A stretch of DNA of 64,000 nucleotides from CAXRDE01 sp964229355 (GCA_964229355.1 CAXRDE010000021.1:34372-98371); one strand, 5' to 3'. Positions 26,389 through 35,994 are shown, counted from the stretch's first letter. A program made the numbers and translations. The notes: a model not told the origin generated them from the letters alone.

Positions 26389-27780
26389 TTATGCTTTGGG
26401 GGCAATCATTTTATGAGGTTGTACGAAGGCTTTGAACTCTTCTTCGGTAACATGGCCCAGTTCCAGGGCGGTTTCTTTGAGGGTTTTGCCTTCGCGGTGT
26501 GCAGTCAGCGCAATTTTAGAGGCTTTGTCGTAACCGATGTGGGGGGCCAGCGCGGTCACGAGCATGAGCGACTTATCGAGCAATTCGTCAATGCGGGCCT
26601 GGTTGGGGGTGATCCCTACGGCACAATTGTCGTTAAAGGCGCGACAACCGTCTGCCAGCAAACGAATGGACTGTAACACATTGTGAATCATGACGGGCTT
26701 GAACACATTGAGTTCAAAATTGCCCGAAGCACCACCAATGGTGACAGCTGTGTCGTTGCCAATCACCTGGGCACAGAGCATGGTCATGGCTTCACACTGG
26801 GTGGGGTTTACTTTTCCGGGCATGATGGATGAGCCAGGCTCGTTCTCGGGAATTGAGATTTCACCGATACCACAGCGGGGGCCGCTGGCCAGCCAACGGA
26901 TGTCATTGGCAATTTTCATGAGGGCGCAAGCGGCCGTTTTTAAGGCTCCGCTGAGCATAACAATGGGGTCATGGGCGGCCAGCGCCGCGAACTTGTTGGG
27001 GGCGGTCACAAAAGGCAGCTCGGTAAAACGAGCGATTTCCTGAGCGACGGCTTCAGCATAACCGATGGGGGCGTTTAAGCCGGTACCCACGGCGGTGCCG
27101 CCGAGTGCCAGCTCATAGACTTGAGGCAGTGTGGCTTCGATATTTTTAATGGCCGCACGCAGCTGGGCGGTATAGCCTGAAAACTCGTGACCTAAGGTTA
27201 ACGGGGTTGCATCTTGAAGGTGGGTACGGCCAATTTTAACAATATCTTTAAAGGCTTCGGCTTTGCCGTGCAGGGTGTCGGCCAATAAAGTCAGGCTGGG
27301 AAGCAGTTCGTGCACGGTTTGTTCTGCGGCCGCAATATGCATGGCGGTGGGAAAGGTGTCGTTTGAAGATTGAGAGCAGTTCACATGGTCGTTGGGATGG
27401 ATGGGGGTTTTGCTGCCCATTTCACCTCCACTGATTTCAATGGCGCGGTTAGAAATGACTTCATTGGTGTTCATGTTGGTTTGGGTACCACTACCGGTTT
27501 GCCACACCACCAAAGGAAAGTGCTCATCAAGCTGTCCTGAAATCACCTCGTCGGCCACCTGTTGAATAAGCGCCGATTTCTCGCTATCCAGCACGCCCAG
27601 ATCTGCGTTGACCTGTGCAGAGCAGCGTTTCACAATGCCAAAGGCCCGAATCATCGCCCGTGAAAATCGCTCACCAGAAATGGGGAAATTTTCAATAGAG
27701 CGCTGGGTTTGCGCGCCATAATAACGGTCATTGGGCACTTCAATTTCGCCCATGCTATCTTTTTCAATACGTGTGTTCAT
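26389..27780 (-). CDS. fumC: Fumarate hydratase class II
   Basis: Interconverts fumarate and malate in the TCA cycle. Class II signature GSSIMPGKVNP is present at about residue 315-325, together with GSGTQTNMNTNEV near 95 and the active-site His-Pro region NDHVNCSQSSND. It is an oxygen-stable homotetramer without an Fe-S cluster. The length (463) is standard. GAGG lies upstream of the ATG, and a CATAAT box further up may be the -10 for the fumC-hemL-kinase-receiver operon. It is divergent from the tandem receiver gene. Confidence 0.96.
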   Translation of the reverse strand: MNTRIEKDSMGEIEVPNDRYYGAQTQRSIENFPISGERFSRAMIRAFGIVKRCSAQVNADLGVLDSEKSALIQQVADEVISGQLDEHFPLVVWQTGSGTQTNMNTNEVISNRAIEISGGEMGSKTPIHPNDHVNCSQSSNDTFPTAMHIAAAEQTVHELLPSLTLLADTLHGKAEAFKDIVKIGRTHLQDATPLTLGHEFSGYTAQLRAAIKNIEATLPQVYELALGGTAVGTGLNAPIGYAEAVAQEIARFTELPFVTAPNKFAALAAHDPIVMLSGALKTAACALMKIANDIRWLASGPRCGIGEISIPENEPGSSIMPGKVNPTQCEAMTMLCAQVIGNDTAVTIGGASGNFELNVFKPVMIHNVLQSIRLLADGCRAFNDNCAVGITPNQARIDELLDKSLMLVTALAPHIGYDKASKIALTAHREGKTLKETALELGHVTEEEFKAFVQPHKMIAPKA

Positions 27781-27848
27781 GATGACTCACTTCGCCTCTC
27801 AATGGTTTATTATGCATACACATATTACCGCAGGGCAGGCCTGAACAG

Positions 27849-28679
27849 ATGCATGATGAAACACATATTTTGCTCATCGATGATGATGCGGCCATGATTC
27901 AGATGGTGGAAGATATTTTGGCACTTACCCCGTGTCAACTGCATAGTTTTATGGATTATCGGGAGGGGTTACGCTATGCCATGACGTCACCGCCTCAGTT
28001 AATCTTACTGGACGTGCATATGCCAGAGGTGAACGGGTTGGAACTCTTAAGCCAGTTTCGCAAAATGAAAGCCACTCAGCACACGCCGGTGGTCATGGTT
28101 ACCGGGGACAGCCAACTGGAAACGGTGCAGTCAGCGAAACAAATGGGGGTTTCAGCCTATGTTTTAAAACCCTTTAAGCCCACAGTATTGATTAAAACCT
28201 TAGAAAATGTTTTGGGTCGCTCACTGCTGTCTCCCTTACAGCAAACGCAATTGCAGCCTGAACCCGTCGGCAAACCATACCAGGCGCCTGTGTCATCATC
28301 CCCCGCACAACAATTGATGGTGATCGACGATGAATCCATGATGCACCAATTGATTCAAGATATTTTTGCGGGCTCAAATCTTCAGGTTCTTTCTTATACG
28401 GATCCCCATCAGGCCTTGCGTGATATTATGTTGCGTCCGCCCCAGGTGTTACTCTCTGATGTAAATATGTCAGCTTTTAATGGGGTACAATTATCGCAGC
28501 AGCTTAAAAAAATGCGTAGCACCCATCATTTACCCATTGTACTCATGAGCGGGGAACCCCCTGAACGACTTCCCCGAGACATTCACGACTTGCAGGTGGA
28601 AGCTTTTTTGGCCAAGCCCTTTACGCCCGCACAGCTGCTTAAGGTGTTGCAGCCTTTATTTAAACACCCTATTTTTTGA
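27849..28679 (+). CDS. Tandem receiver-domain protein (REC-REC)
   Basis: A 276-residue protein made of two receiver domains joined by a Pro/Gln-rich linker (about 122-152). Domain 1 has the acidic trio LLIDDDAAM and Asp in LILLDVHMPEVNG; domain 2 has MVIDDESMM and Asp in VLLSDVNMSAFNG. Both keep the C-terminal Lys-Pro (LKPFKP, AKPFTP). There is no DNA-binding, GGDEF or kinase output, so it may act as a phosphate sink, a relay or a protein-protein regulator. It is divergent from the fumC-kinase operon and could be phosphorylated by that kinase (inference). Confidence 0.85.
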   Translation: MHDETHILLIDDDAAMIQMVEDILALTPCQLHSFMDYREGLRYAMTSPPQLILLDVHMPEVNGLELLSQFRKMKATQHTPVVMVTGDSQLETVQSAKQMGVSAYVLKPFKPTVLIKTLENVLGRSLLSPLQQTQLQPEPVGKPYQAPVSSSPAQQLMVIDDESMMHQLIQDIFAGSNLQVLSYTDPHQALRDIMLRPPQVLLSDVNMSAFNGVQLSQQLKKMRSTHHLPIVLMSGEPPERLPRDIHDLQVEAFLAKPFTPAQLLKVLQPLFKHPIF

Positions 28680-28690
28680 GGAGAATTTTT

Positions 28691-29260
28691 ATGCATGTCC
28701 TTTATATTCATGGTTTTAACTCTGCTGGTTTTGGCAACAAAGTAGATGCCTGGCGTGAAGCCTTTGGTGCTCACACCGTGATTAACCCGACGTTGCCGGT
28801 ACAGCCGGCGGCGGCCATGACCCTGTTGCGTTATCTGGTCAAAAAATTGCAGGGTCCAGATTTTTGTGTCATGGGTTCTTCTTTAGGGGGATTTTATGCA
28901 CTCAATCTGGCAAAAGAGTTTTCGGTGAAAACCCTGCTCATTAATGGCGCGATTAAAGATGTGGCCTATGGCCTGGATTATGCAAAAAACCCGCTCACCA
29001 ATTACAAAACCGATGAACTTTACCATTGGACTGATGCGGATTTTGCCGCCATACGTGCCATGGAGCTTACAGACGCGGATTGGGCGGCCGTACAGCCCCA
29101 TGTATTTGCCTATCTCGATGCCGATGATGAGGTGCTTCCTTCACCGCAGATTCATGCGTTTCTACAGGCCAAAGGCATTTACGCCAAAATGTTTCCCGGT
29201 GGAGACCATCGCTTTCAACATATGGCAGAAGCTATTCTGGATTTTAAGGCCCGCCCCTAA
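28691..29260 (+). CDS. YqiA-like alpha/beta-hydrolase (UPF0227 esterase)
   Basis: A small (190-residue) alpha/beta hydrolase of the YqiA/UPF0227 group. The N-terminal strand and oxyanion turn read LYIHGFNSAG, the nucleophile elbow is MGSSLGGFYA with Ser in GSSLGG, an Asp lies in LDADDEVLPS, and the catalytic His is in GGDHRF. The family hydrolyses short acyl esters. The ATG at 28691 has GAGGAG 7 bases upstream; this site overlaps the end of the tandem receiver gene, so the two are in one transcript. Confidence 0.85.
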   Translation: MHVLYIHGFNSAGFGNKVDAWREAFGAHTVINPTLPVQPAAAMTLLRYLVKKLQGPDFCVMGSSLGGFYALNLAKEFSVKTLLINGAIKDVAYGLDYAKNPLTNYKTDELYHWTDADFAAIRAMELTDADWAAVQPHVFAYLDADDEVLPSPQIHAFLQAKGIYAKMFPGGDHRFQHMAEAILDFKARP

Positions 29261-29373
29261 ATTTTAGTCATAAAAGCGAGGTTTAAGTGCTTTTGATGTA
29301 TGTCAATGCACAAGATGAAAGCTTTGATTATGCTATCTTGATAAGCATTGAAATACTAAAAAAACCTTAGAAT

Positions 29374-30126
29374 ATGGTAAAGAATATGCAACAAGCCGAA
29401 AAACAATCGAAACCGCCTGGCGCCCTTGCATCTGTCCTTTCTCTTTTTAACACCTCTGTGGGGCGTAAAATCACAACAGGATTGACGGGACTGGGTCTCG
29501 TGGCATTTGTGGTCATCCATTTGGCGGGTAACCTTACTCTTTTTGTAGGCAGTGAGTCGTTTAATGCCTATGCACACAAACTCGAAAGCCTGGGACCGCT
29601 ACTCTATGTAGCTGAAATTGGTCTCATTGCTGTGTTTGTGTTTCATATTATTTTCACGATTGCGGTCACAGCGCAGAATAAGGGCGCGCGAGCTTCTGCC
29701 TATGCGGTCAAAGGTGACGCAGGTAAGCCAAGTCGTAAATCGCTGTCCTCTCAAACCATGATTTATACCGGTCTTGTACTGGGTGCCTTTGTGGTTTGGC
29801 ATGTGTGGATGTTTAAATTTGGTCCGGGTCTGGCCGATGGATATGCAGAAGTTCACCATGGAGAAGCCTATCGGGATCTCTACCGTCTGGTGGCCGAAAG
29901 CTTTCAAAACACCTGGATTACCGCTGCTTATGTGTTTGTCATGATTTTGTTGGGCACACACATCAGACACGGTTTCTGGAGTGCGTTTCAGTCTCTGGGT
30001 GCTTACCATCCCCGTTACACACCACTTATCTATTCAGCGGGTATTGCTTTAGCGGTATTGCTGGCCGTGGGCTTTTTGGCTCTGCCGCTTTACTTCTACT
30101 TTGCAGTGCCTGTGATGCCTGCGTAA
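29374..30126 (+). CDS. sdhC: Succinate dehydrogenase/fumarate reductase cytochrome b subunit
   Basis: The membrane anchor of complex II: 250 residues with five hydrophobic helices, as in the b558 type that binds two hemes and needs no SdhD. Conserved His residues lie in the helices (VVIHLAGNLTLF; VFHIIFTIAV; VVWHVWMF; GTHIRHGFW). It transfers electrons between the Fe-S subunit and quinone. Two ATGs (29374 and 29386) are possible and neither has a clear Shine-Dalgarno. It heads the sdhCAB operon, 16 bases before sdhA. Confidence 0.92.
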   Translation: MVKNMQQAEKQSKPPGALASVLSLFNTSVGRKITTGLTGLGLVAFVVIHLAGNLTLFVGSESFNAYAHKLESLGPLLYVAEIGLIAVFVFHIIFTIAVTAQNKGARASAYAVKGDAGKPSRKSLSSQTMIYTGLVLGAFVVWHVWMFKFGPGLADGYAEVHHGEAYRDLYRLVAESFQNTWITAAYVFVMILLGTHIRHGFWSAFQSLGAYHPRYTPLIYSAGIALAVLLAVGFLALPLYFYFAVPVMPA

Positions 30127-30142
30127 GGAAGGGAAAACAAAG

Positions 30143-32101
30143 ATGTCAGAAATTAAAATCGGCGACGCTATTCAGGGACATATTCCTGATGGCGAGATCG
30201 CCAAAAAATGGGATAACTACAAAGCCAATATTGGTGTGGTAAACCCGGCAAACAAGCGCAAGTACACCGTTCTTGTCATTGGGACTGGACTTGCGGGAGC
30301 TTCCGCTGCTTCTTCTCTGGCAGAACTGGGCTATAACGTCAAAGCGTTTTGTATTCAGGACTCTCCTCGCCGCGCGCACAGTATTGCGGCCCAGGGTGGA
30401 ATTAACGCTGCCAAGAACTACCAGAATGACGGTGATAGCACCTGGCGCCTCTTCTACGATACCGTAAAAGGCGGAGATTACCGCTCTCGCGAAGCCAACG
30501 TGCACCGTTTGGCTCAGGTATCTGTGAATATTATTGACCAGTGTGTGGCCCAGGGTGTACCTTTTGCCCGTGACTACGGTGGTCTGTTGGCCAACCGCTC
30601 CTTTGGGGGCGCTCTGGTGTCTCGTACCTTCTATGCCCGCGGACAAACCGGACAACAATTGCTCCTGGGTGCTTATGGCGCCATGATGCGCCAGGCTGAA
30701 CTGGGTAAAGTGTCTATTTTTACCCATCGCGAAATGCTGGATGTGATTGTGGTCGATGGCCACGCCAAAGGCGTAACCATTCGCAACCTGAAGACCGGTG
30801 AAATCGAATCTTATGCCGGTGATGCGGTGCTGTTGTGCTCCGGTGGCTATGGCAATGTGTACTTCTTGTCCACCAACGCGATGAACTCAAACGCCACTGC
30901 AGCCTGGCGTTGTCACAAAAAAGGCGCCTATTTCGCAAACCCCTGTTTTACACAAATTCACCCCACCTGTATTCCCGTTTCTGGTGAATACCAGTCCAAG
31001 CTGACCCTCATGAGTGAGTCTTTACGCAACGACGGTCGGGTTTGGGTGCCCAAAACCAAAGAAACTGCTGAAAAATTGCGCAAAGGCGAAATTCGTCCCC
31101 GTGATATTGCGGAAGCGGATCGTGACTATTACTTAGAACGCCGTTACCCAACCTTTGGCAACCTGGTGCCCCGTGACGTGGCCTCTCGAAACGCCAAATA
31201 CGTGTGTGACGAAGGCCGTGGTGTCAATGAAAGCGGTCTGGCGGTGTTCCTGGATTTTGCTGATGCCATTAACCGTTTGGGCCGTGATGCAGTGGAAGAT
31301 CGCTATGGTAACCTCTTTGAGATGTACGAGCGCATTACCGGCGAAAACCCCTACGAAACCCCCATGCAGATCTTCCCTGCGGTGCACTACACCATGGGTG
31401 GTCTGTGGGTCGATTATGACCTGCAAACCACGATCCCCGGGTTATTTGCTCTGGGCGAAGCTAACTTCTCTGATCACGGTGCCAACCGTTTGGGAGCCAG
31501 TGCGCTTATGCAAGGTCTGGCGGACGGCTACTTTGTCGTTCCCTACACCCTGGGGGATTATTTGGCCAAGCAAAAGCCTGTTAATGCTAGCGATACCAGC
31601 CACCCGGCCTTTAAAACCTCTGTGGATGAGATCAAAGCCCAGATGGAAAAACTCATGGCGGTCAACGGAGACAAGACTGTTCTTGAATTCCACCGCGAGT
31701 TAGGTCTCAAAATGTGGGATTACGTGGGTATGTCGCGGACCGCTGAAGGCTTGCAAAAAGCCCTGGCCGAAATTCCGAAGCTGCGCGAAGAGTTCTGGAA
31801 CAACGTGCGGATTCCTGGCGAAGGTGACGGCTGGAATAAAAACCTGGAAATGGCCATGCGCGTGGCTGACTTCCTGGAGCTGGGCGAACTGATGGCACTG
31901 GATGCCTTTAACCGGAATGAATCCTGTGGTGGACACTTCCGTGAAGAGTATCAAACCCCTGAAGGCGAAGCCCAACGGAACGATGATGAATATAGCTATG
32001 TAGCGGCCTGGGAGTACTCAGGAAACCCCAGTGAACCTGTGCTGCATAAAGAAGCGCTGCAGTTTGATAACGTAAAACTGACCCAGCGTAGCTACAAGTA
32101 A
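30143..32101 (+). CDS. sdhA: Succinate dehydrogenase/fumarate reductase flavoprotein subunit
   Basis: The catalytic subunit of complex II (652 residues). The FAD motif is VLVIGTGLAGASAASSLAELG, and the covalent-flavin region is RRAHSIAAQGGINAA, with His positioned as in other SdhA proteins. Substrate-site residues lie in THREMLDVIV, in the HPTCIP segment and in the HGANRLGASAL region. The sequence style matches the long SdhA form found with one-subunit b558 anchors. It oxidises succinate to fumarate, or may work in reverse. GGAAGG lies upstream of the ATG. Confidence 0.96.
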   Translation: MSEIKIGDAIQGHIPDGEIAKKWDNYKANIGVVNPANKRKYTVLVIGTGLAGASAASSLAELGYNVKAFCIQDSPRRAHSIAAQGGINAAKNYQNDGDSTWRLFYDTVKGGDYRSREANVHRLAQVSVNIIDQCVAQGVPFARDYGGLLANRSFGGALVSRTFYARGQTGQQLLLGAYGAMMRQAELGKVSIFTHREMLDVIVVDGHAKGVTIRNLKTGEIESYAGDAVLLCSGGYGNVYFLSTNAMNSNATAAWRCHKKGAYFANPCFTQIHPTCIPVSGEYQSKLTLMSESLRNDGRVWVPKTKETAEKLRKGEIRPRDIAEADRDYYLERRYPTFGNLVPRDVASRNAKYVCDEGRGVNESGLAVFLDFADAINRLGRDAVEDRYGNLFEMYERITGENPYETPMQIFPAVHYTMGGLWVDYDLQTTIPGLFALGEANFSDHGANRLGASALMQGLADGYFVVPYTLGDYLAKQKPVNASDTSHPAFKTSVDEIKAQMEKLMAVNGDKTVLEFHRELGLKMWDYVGMSRTAEGLQKALAEIPKLREEFWNNVRIPGEGDGWNKNLEMAMRVADFLELGELMALDAFNRNESCGGHFREEYQTPEGEAQRNDDEYSYVAAWEYSGNPSEPVLHKEALQFDNVKLTQRSYK

Positions 32102-32111
32102 GGAGAACATT

Positions 32112-32870
32112 ATGAATTTGACCCTGAAAATCTGGCGTCAACCCTCTCCCCAGTCCAAAGGCAGCATGGAAACGTACCCCATTGCGGGCGTCACGGAGCA
32201 TATGTCCTTCCTTGAGATGCTCGATGTTTTGAACGAACAACTCATTAAGTCGGGGCAGGTTCCTGTGGAATTTGACTATGACTGCCGCGAAGGCATTTGT
32301 GGTACCTGTGGTCTGGTGATTAACGGTGTGGCGCACGGCCCGAAAAAATTGACGGCCACCTGTCAATTGCACATGCGTGAATTTAAAGATGGCGATACCA
32401 TTACCATTGAACCCTGGCGTGCAGACGCTTTTCCTGTCATTAAGGATCTGGTGGTGGATCGTTCTGCCTTTGATCGCATTGTCAGCAAAGGCGGCTACAT
32501 TTCCATTAATACGGGTAACGCCCGCGATGCCAACGAACTGCCCATTGGTAAGGAAGACGCCGACCAGTCCTTTGATGCGGCCACCTGTATTGGGTGCGGT
32601 GCCTGCGTGGCATCTTGCCCCAACGCTTCGGCTTCGCTGTTTACCAGTGCCAAAATCTCTCAGTACACCTACTTACCGCAGGGCAACCCTGAGCGTGAGC
32701 GTCGGGTACTGAAAATGGTACAGCAAATGGACGAAGAAGGCTTTGGAAACTGTTCGAATCATGGTGAATGTGAAGCGGCATGTCCCAAAGGTATCTCCAT
32801 CAAAAACATTGCCATTATGCGTCGTGAGTACGTTAAAGCGGCATTGAAGTCTGGTACTTTACTGGTTTAA
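32112..32870 (+). CDS. sdhB: Succinate dehydrogenase/fumarate reductase iron-sulfur subunit
   Basis: The electron-transfer subunit of complex II (252 residues). Three clusters are visible: [2Fe-2S] in CREGICGTCG with a later Cys in TCQLH, [4Fe-4S] in CIGCGACVASCPN, and a third cluster with Cys in FGNCSNHGECEAACPKGI. AAGGAG lies 6 bases before the ATG, 10 bases after sdhA. The operon ends at a strong hairpin just downstream (32887-32925). Confidence 0.96.
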   Translation: MNLTLKIWRQPSPQSKGSMETYPIAGVTEHMSFLEMLDVLNEQLIKSGQVPVEFDYDCREGICGTCGLVINGVAHGPKKLTATCQLHMREFKDGDTITIEPWRADAFPVIKDLVVDRSAFDRIVSKGGYISINTGNARDANELPIGKEDADQSFDAATCIGCGACVASCPNASASLFTSAKISQYTYLPQGNPERERRVLKMVQQMDEEGFGNCSNHGECEAACPKGISIKNIAIMRREYVKAALKSGTLLV

Positions 32871-32886
32871 TACTTGCCCTTAATTG

Positions 32887-32925
32887 TAGAGCCCTGAGCG
32901 TTTTTAAACAACGCTCAGGGCTCTA
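32887..32925 (+). terminator. Terminator of sdhCAB
   Basis: A perfect 16-base inverted repeat (core GAGCCCTGAGCG and its complement) with a 7-base loop, 17 bases after the sdhB stop. The T-run that follows is short and broken, but the stem is GC-rich. Confidence 0.8.
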
Positions 32926-32950
32926 TTTCTATGTATAGATACAAAGACAC

Positions 32951-32989
32951 AAAAACGCCTGATAACAAATACTGTTATCAGGCGTTTTT
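32951..32989. terminator. Second hairpin, bidirectional terminator
   Basis: A perfect 16-base inverted repeat, AAAAACGCCTGATAAC and its complement, with a 7-base loop. Five A on one side and five T on the other make it a T-tract terminator on both strands. It lies 20 bases after the end of the minus-strand EF-hand gene and backs up the sdh terminator. Confidence 0.88.
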
Positions 32990-33008
32990 AAGTGTGTTAC
33001 GTCGGGGC

Positions 33009-34208
33009 TTACTTATTGTAACCGTCTAAAATCCGCTTGGCTTCGCTGGCCACAGGATTAACCTGGCCCTGGATCTTATTGATGCTGTTGGTGTTGACCC
33101 GTGCATTGTCTAAGTCATGGGTGTCACGGGCGTTCAGGGTCTGGTTATACAGACTCTGGGTGGCGCCCATCAGGGTGTTCTTGGCTGCATCGGGGTTATA
33201 GCGGGTGACATCACCAGCTAAGTCGCGCAGCGATTGGGCTTCGCCGAGTAAGGCTTTGTCTTTCATATTGCCAGACAGTGCGCCAATACCGCCGCCTACC
33301 GCTAAGCCGGTGCCAAAGCCAATGGCCGCACTCTTGATGTTTTTGCCGCCGGCAAAATAACCAATTGCGGCACCACCGACAGCTCCAACACCTGCGCCAA
33401 TACCGCCCCAGAGTCCGGTGCGGCCACCGGACTCGGCTTGCACCTGATCCGCGAGGCTTTGTAAGCGATCGCTGGCCTGTTGTGGGGTTTTGCTATGATT
33501 TTCGATGGCGTTAATATTGTTAAAGGCGCCGCTGATGGTGTTATCGGTGGCTTGAATCGCTCCTTTAACATCGGGCAGATCTTCGGTTTGCTTGGCAATC
33601 GCGCGCAGGGTATTGTTTAAGGTAGAAAACGAGCTTTGCAGGTTGCTATTGGCCATCTCGGCTTCTGAAATGCTGCGCTCGCCCCCAATAAAGCTGATGG
33701 TATCAAACAGGCTGTTCCAACGGGTGCTGTTTAAAGCGGTTTCCGCTTGAATATTGATGGCCCGGGAAGTGGCGTCGTTTTTGCCGGCGGTCATGCTGGC
33801 AATGGACTTTAGGGCTGAACGCTGACGGCCTACCGCAGAGCGGTAAGCCGAGTTGCTGTCTTCAAGCTTGTTGAAACGCTCTTGCAGCGTATCATCCTGA
33901 TAAAGGGTGGGGGTAAACACATGGCCCCAGTTGCTTTCGGCAGTAGAGCGCACGTTTTTAAGGGTTTCGAGGCCCTCGGTGTAAATGTGACTGCCTTTGT
34001 TGGCCACAATGGTGCCTTTGTTGATTTCAACAGCGTCAGCTTTGAGGGCCGATAAAAGCTCGCCCTGGGTGATGCTACCGTCGTTATCGGTGTCGACTTT
34101 ATCGCGCACCTGAGCGTCGACTTTGAGTTCATCCATGACACCATTTTTATTGCTATCAAAGGATTTAACCAACCATTGTTGGTTCGATAAGTTAATATTA
34201 CCAGCCAT
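33009..34208 (-). CDS. EF-hand protein with glycine-zipper segment
   Basis: A 399-residue protein without signal peptide. Two EF-hand loops lie at the N-terminus: DSNKNGVMDELK (about 18-29, position 12 is Lys, so weak) and DTDNDGSITQGE (about 39-50, canonical). A long helical region follows (60-245), then a Gly-rich hydrophobic hairpin (about 262-315: GAGVGAVGGAAIGYFAGG and GFGTGLAVGGGIGALSG) and a helical tail. The layout suggests a calcium-responsive protein that can insert into or oligomerise on membranes. The Gly zipper resembles that of the 12256 gene. A GGAG site precedes the ATG. Family not recognised; a second EF-hand protein is at 49332-50420. Confidence 0.7.
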   Translation of the reverse strand: MAGNINLSNQQWLVKSFDSNKNGVMDELKVDAQVRDKVDTDNDGSITQGELLSALKADAVEINKGTIVANKGSHIYTEGLETLKNVRSTAESNWGHVFTPTLYQDDTLQERFNKLEDSNSAYRSAVGRQRSALKSIASMTAGKNDATSRAINIQAETALNSTRWNSLFDTISFIGGERSISEAEMANSNLQSSFSTLNNTLRAIAKQTEDLPDVKGAIQATDNTISGAFNNINAIENHSKTPQQASDRLQSLADQVQAESGGRTGLWGGIGAGVGAVGGAAIGYFAGGKNIKSAAIGFGTGLAVGGGIGALSGNMKDKALLGEAQSLRDLAGDVTRYNPDAAKNTLMGATQSLYNQTLNARDTHDLDNARVNTNSINKIQGQVNPVASEAKRILDGYNK

Positions 34209-34288
34209 TTATTTCTACTCCTGTGCCCATGGGGCGTTCTTGTTTTTACTTATACCCCACGGTGCGTCAAAACATGCGCGTGCCGGGG

Positions 34289-35542
34289 TTATTTTTTGGC
34301 ATAAACGGGAAATTGTGCGCATAAATCGGTCATAATGCCTTTGACGCGGGCAATGACGTCTTCGTCTTCAGGGGCGGCAATAATATCGGCAATACCGGTG
34401 GCGATGGTCTGCATTTCGGAAATGCCCATGCCCCGACTGGTGACCGCCGGCGTGCCCAGGCGTAAGCCCGAGGTGACAAAGGGGCTCTGGGGATCGTTGG
34501 GAACGGTGTTTTTATTCACGGTGATATGGGCCCGCTCCAGGGCTTTTTCTAAGGCTTTGCCCGTCAGGCCCTGTTTACGCAGATCCACCAACAAGAGGTG
34601 GTTATCGCTGCCCCCGGACACCAGATCGATGCCCCGAGCCAGCAGGGTTTGCGCCATGGCCTGATTATTGTCGAGAATTTGTTGTTGATAAACCTTGAAT
34701 TCGGGTTGTAGTGCTTCGTAAAATGCTACCGCTTTGGCCGCAATGACATGCATCAGGGGGCCACCCTGAGAGCCAGGGAATACGGCTTTGTCGATACGCT
34801 GGGCAAATTCCGCGCTGGTGAGAATAATCCCGCCCCGGGGACCACGCAGGGTTTTGTGGGTGGTGCTGGTGACAAAATGCGCATGGGGAATGGGACTGGG
34901 GTGAAGGCCTGTGGCCACCAGCCCGGCAATGTGGGCGATATCTGCCAACAGGTAGGCGCCCACTTCATCAGCAATGGCGCGAAAACGGGCAAAATCTAAG
35001 GTGCGGGCGTAAGCGCTGGCACCGCAAATGATCAGTTTGGGCTGCACTTCGCGGGCTTTTTCAAGCACGTGGTCGTAGTTGAGTAGACCGGTTTCAGGAT
35101 CAATACCGTAGAAGTGATTCTCAAAGTATTTGCCCGAAATATTGACGGGACTGCCATGGCTCAGGTGGCCACCGTGAGACAAATCCAGTCCTAAAATGCG
35201 ATCGCCGGGATCCAGCACCGCCAACATGACGCTTAAGTTGGCATTGGCCCCTGAGTGGGGTTGGACGTTGGCGTGCTCGGCGCCAAACAATTCTTTAACC
35301 CGCTCTCTGGCCAGGGCTTCAGCTTTGTCGACGGCCACGCAGCCGCCGTAATAACGTTTGCCGGGCAGACCTTCAGCATATTTATTGGTCAGGCAGCTGC
35401 CCTGGGCAGCCATCACGGCTTCTGAAGTAAAGTTCTCAGAGGCAATCAGTTCGATATGGGTTTCTTGACGGGTCAGTTCTTCTTGCAGAATGGCGTTGAT
35501 TTCAGGGTCTAAGGTGGCGAGAGGAGTGGTTAAAGGGTTCAT
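34289..35542 (-). CDS. glyA: Serine hydroxymethyltransferase
   Basis: The PLP enzyme that interconverts serine and glycine with tetrahydrofolate, the main source of one-carbon units. The PLP lysine is in STTHKTLRGPRGG, and the N-terminal part has the usual ELIASENFTS and NKYAEGLPGKRYYGG. The length (417) is standard. Its ATG overlaps the rpiB stop (ATGA), so the two are translationally coupled, a neighbour pair also seen in other bacteria. No clear terminator follows within the 80 bases to the EF-hand gene. Confidence 0.96.
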   Translation of the reverse strand: MNPLTTPLATLDPEINAILQEELTRQETHIELIASENFTSEAVMAAQGSCLTNKYAEGLPGKRYYGGCVAVDKAEALARERVKELFGAEHANVQPHSGANANLSVMLAVLDPGDRILGLDLSHGGHLSHGSPVNISGKYFENHFYGIDPETGLLNYDHVLEKAREVQPKLIICGASAYARTLDFARFRAIADEVGAYLLADIAHIAGLVATGLHPSPIPHAHFVTSTTHKTLRGPRGGIILTSAEFAQRIDKAVFPGSQGGPLMHVIAAKAVAFYEALQPEFKVYQQQILDNNQAMAQTLLARGIDLVSGGSDNHLLLVDLRKQGLTGKALEKALERAHITVNKNTVPNDPQSPFVTSGLRLGTPAVTSRGMGISEMQTIATGIADIIAAPEDEDVIARVKGIMTDLCAQFPVYAKK

Positions 35543-35994
35543 GGTGTTTCCAATGTGTGTATTTTATTGACGCGGCGCTGGTGACGTCCGCCTTCGAAGT
35601 CGGTGTTGAGCCAGGCTTCGAGAATGGTCTCGGCCATGAGGGGAGTGACAATGCGCTCACCCATGGTTAAAATATTGGCGTCGTTGTGCTGGCGCGAAAG
35701 ACGTGCCGAAATGGGATCATGGCACTGGGCCGCCCGAATGCCCCTGACCTTATTGGCCGAAATATTAATGCCGATGCCGCTGCCGCAAATCAAGACGCCC
35801 CGTTCGTGGGTGCCGTGGGCCACGGCTTCAGCAACGGGTTGGGCAATATCGGGGTAGTCCATGGAGGTATCGTTGAAGACACCATAATCCTGGTAAGCAA
35901 TACCCTGGGTGTCGAGCCATTGGGCCAAATGGTTTTTAAGGGCCAGGCCAGCGTGATCGCTGCCCAGGGCTAAGGGTTTGTTTGTTATGGGCAT
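35539..35994 (-). CDS. rpiB: Ribose-5-phosphate isomerase B
   Basis: Interconverts ribose-5-phosphate and ribulose-5-phosphate (pentose phosphate pathway); the family also includes allose-6-phosphate isomerases. The motifs are GSDHAGLALK at the N-terminus and GVLICGSGIGINISANKVRGIRAA, which has the Cys general base of RpiB. About 151 residues. The ATG at 35994 is fixed by a perfect AGGAGG 6 bases upstream; an upstream in-frame ATG lacks such a site. Coupled to glyA. Confidence 0.95.
   Translation of the reverse strand: MPITNKPLALGSDHAGLALKNHLAQWLDTQGIAYQDYGVFNDTSMDYPDIAQPVAEAVAHGTHERGVLICGSGIGINISANKVRGIRAAQCHDPISARLSRQHNDANILTMGERIVTPLMAETILEAWLNTDFEGGRHQRRVNKIHTLETP

Noticed and set aside
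30146..30763. Minus-strand frame of 205 codons opposite sdhA
   Set aside because: Pure mirror of a conserved gene; no start signal and no family.
34209..34288. Terminator after glyA (CCCC...GGGG)
   Set aside because: The outer four bases pair but the inner bases do not, and there is no T-run.
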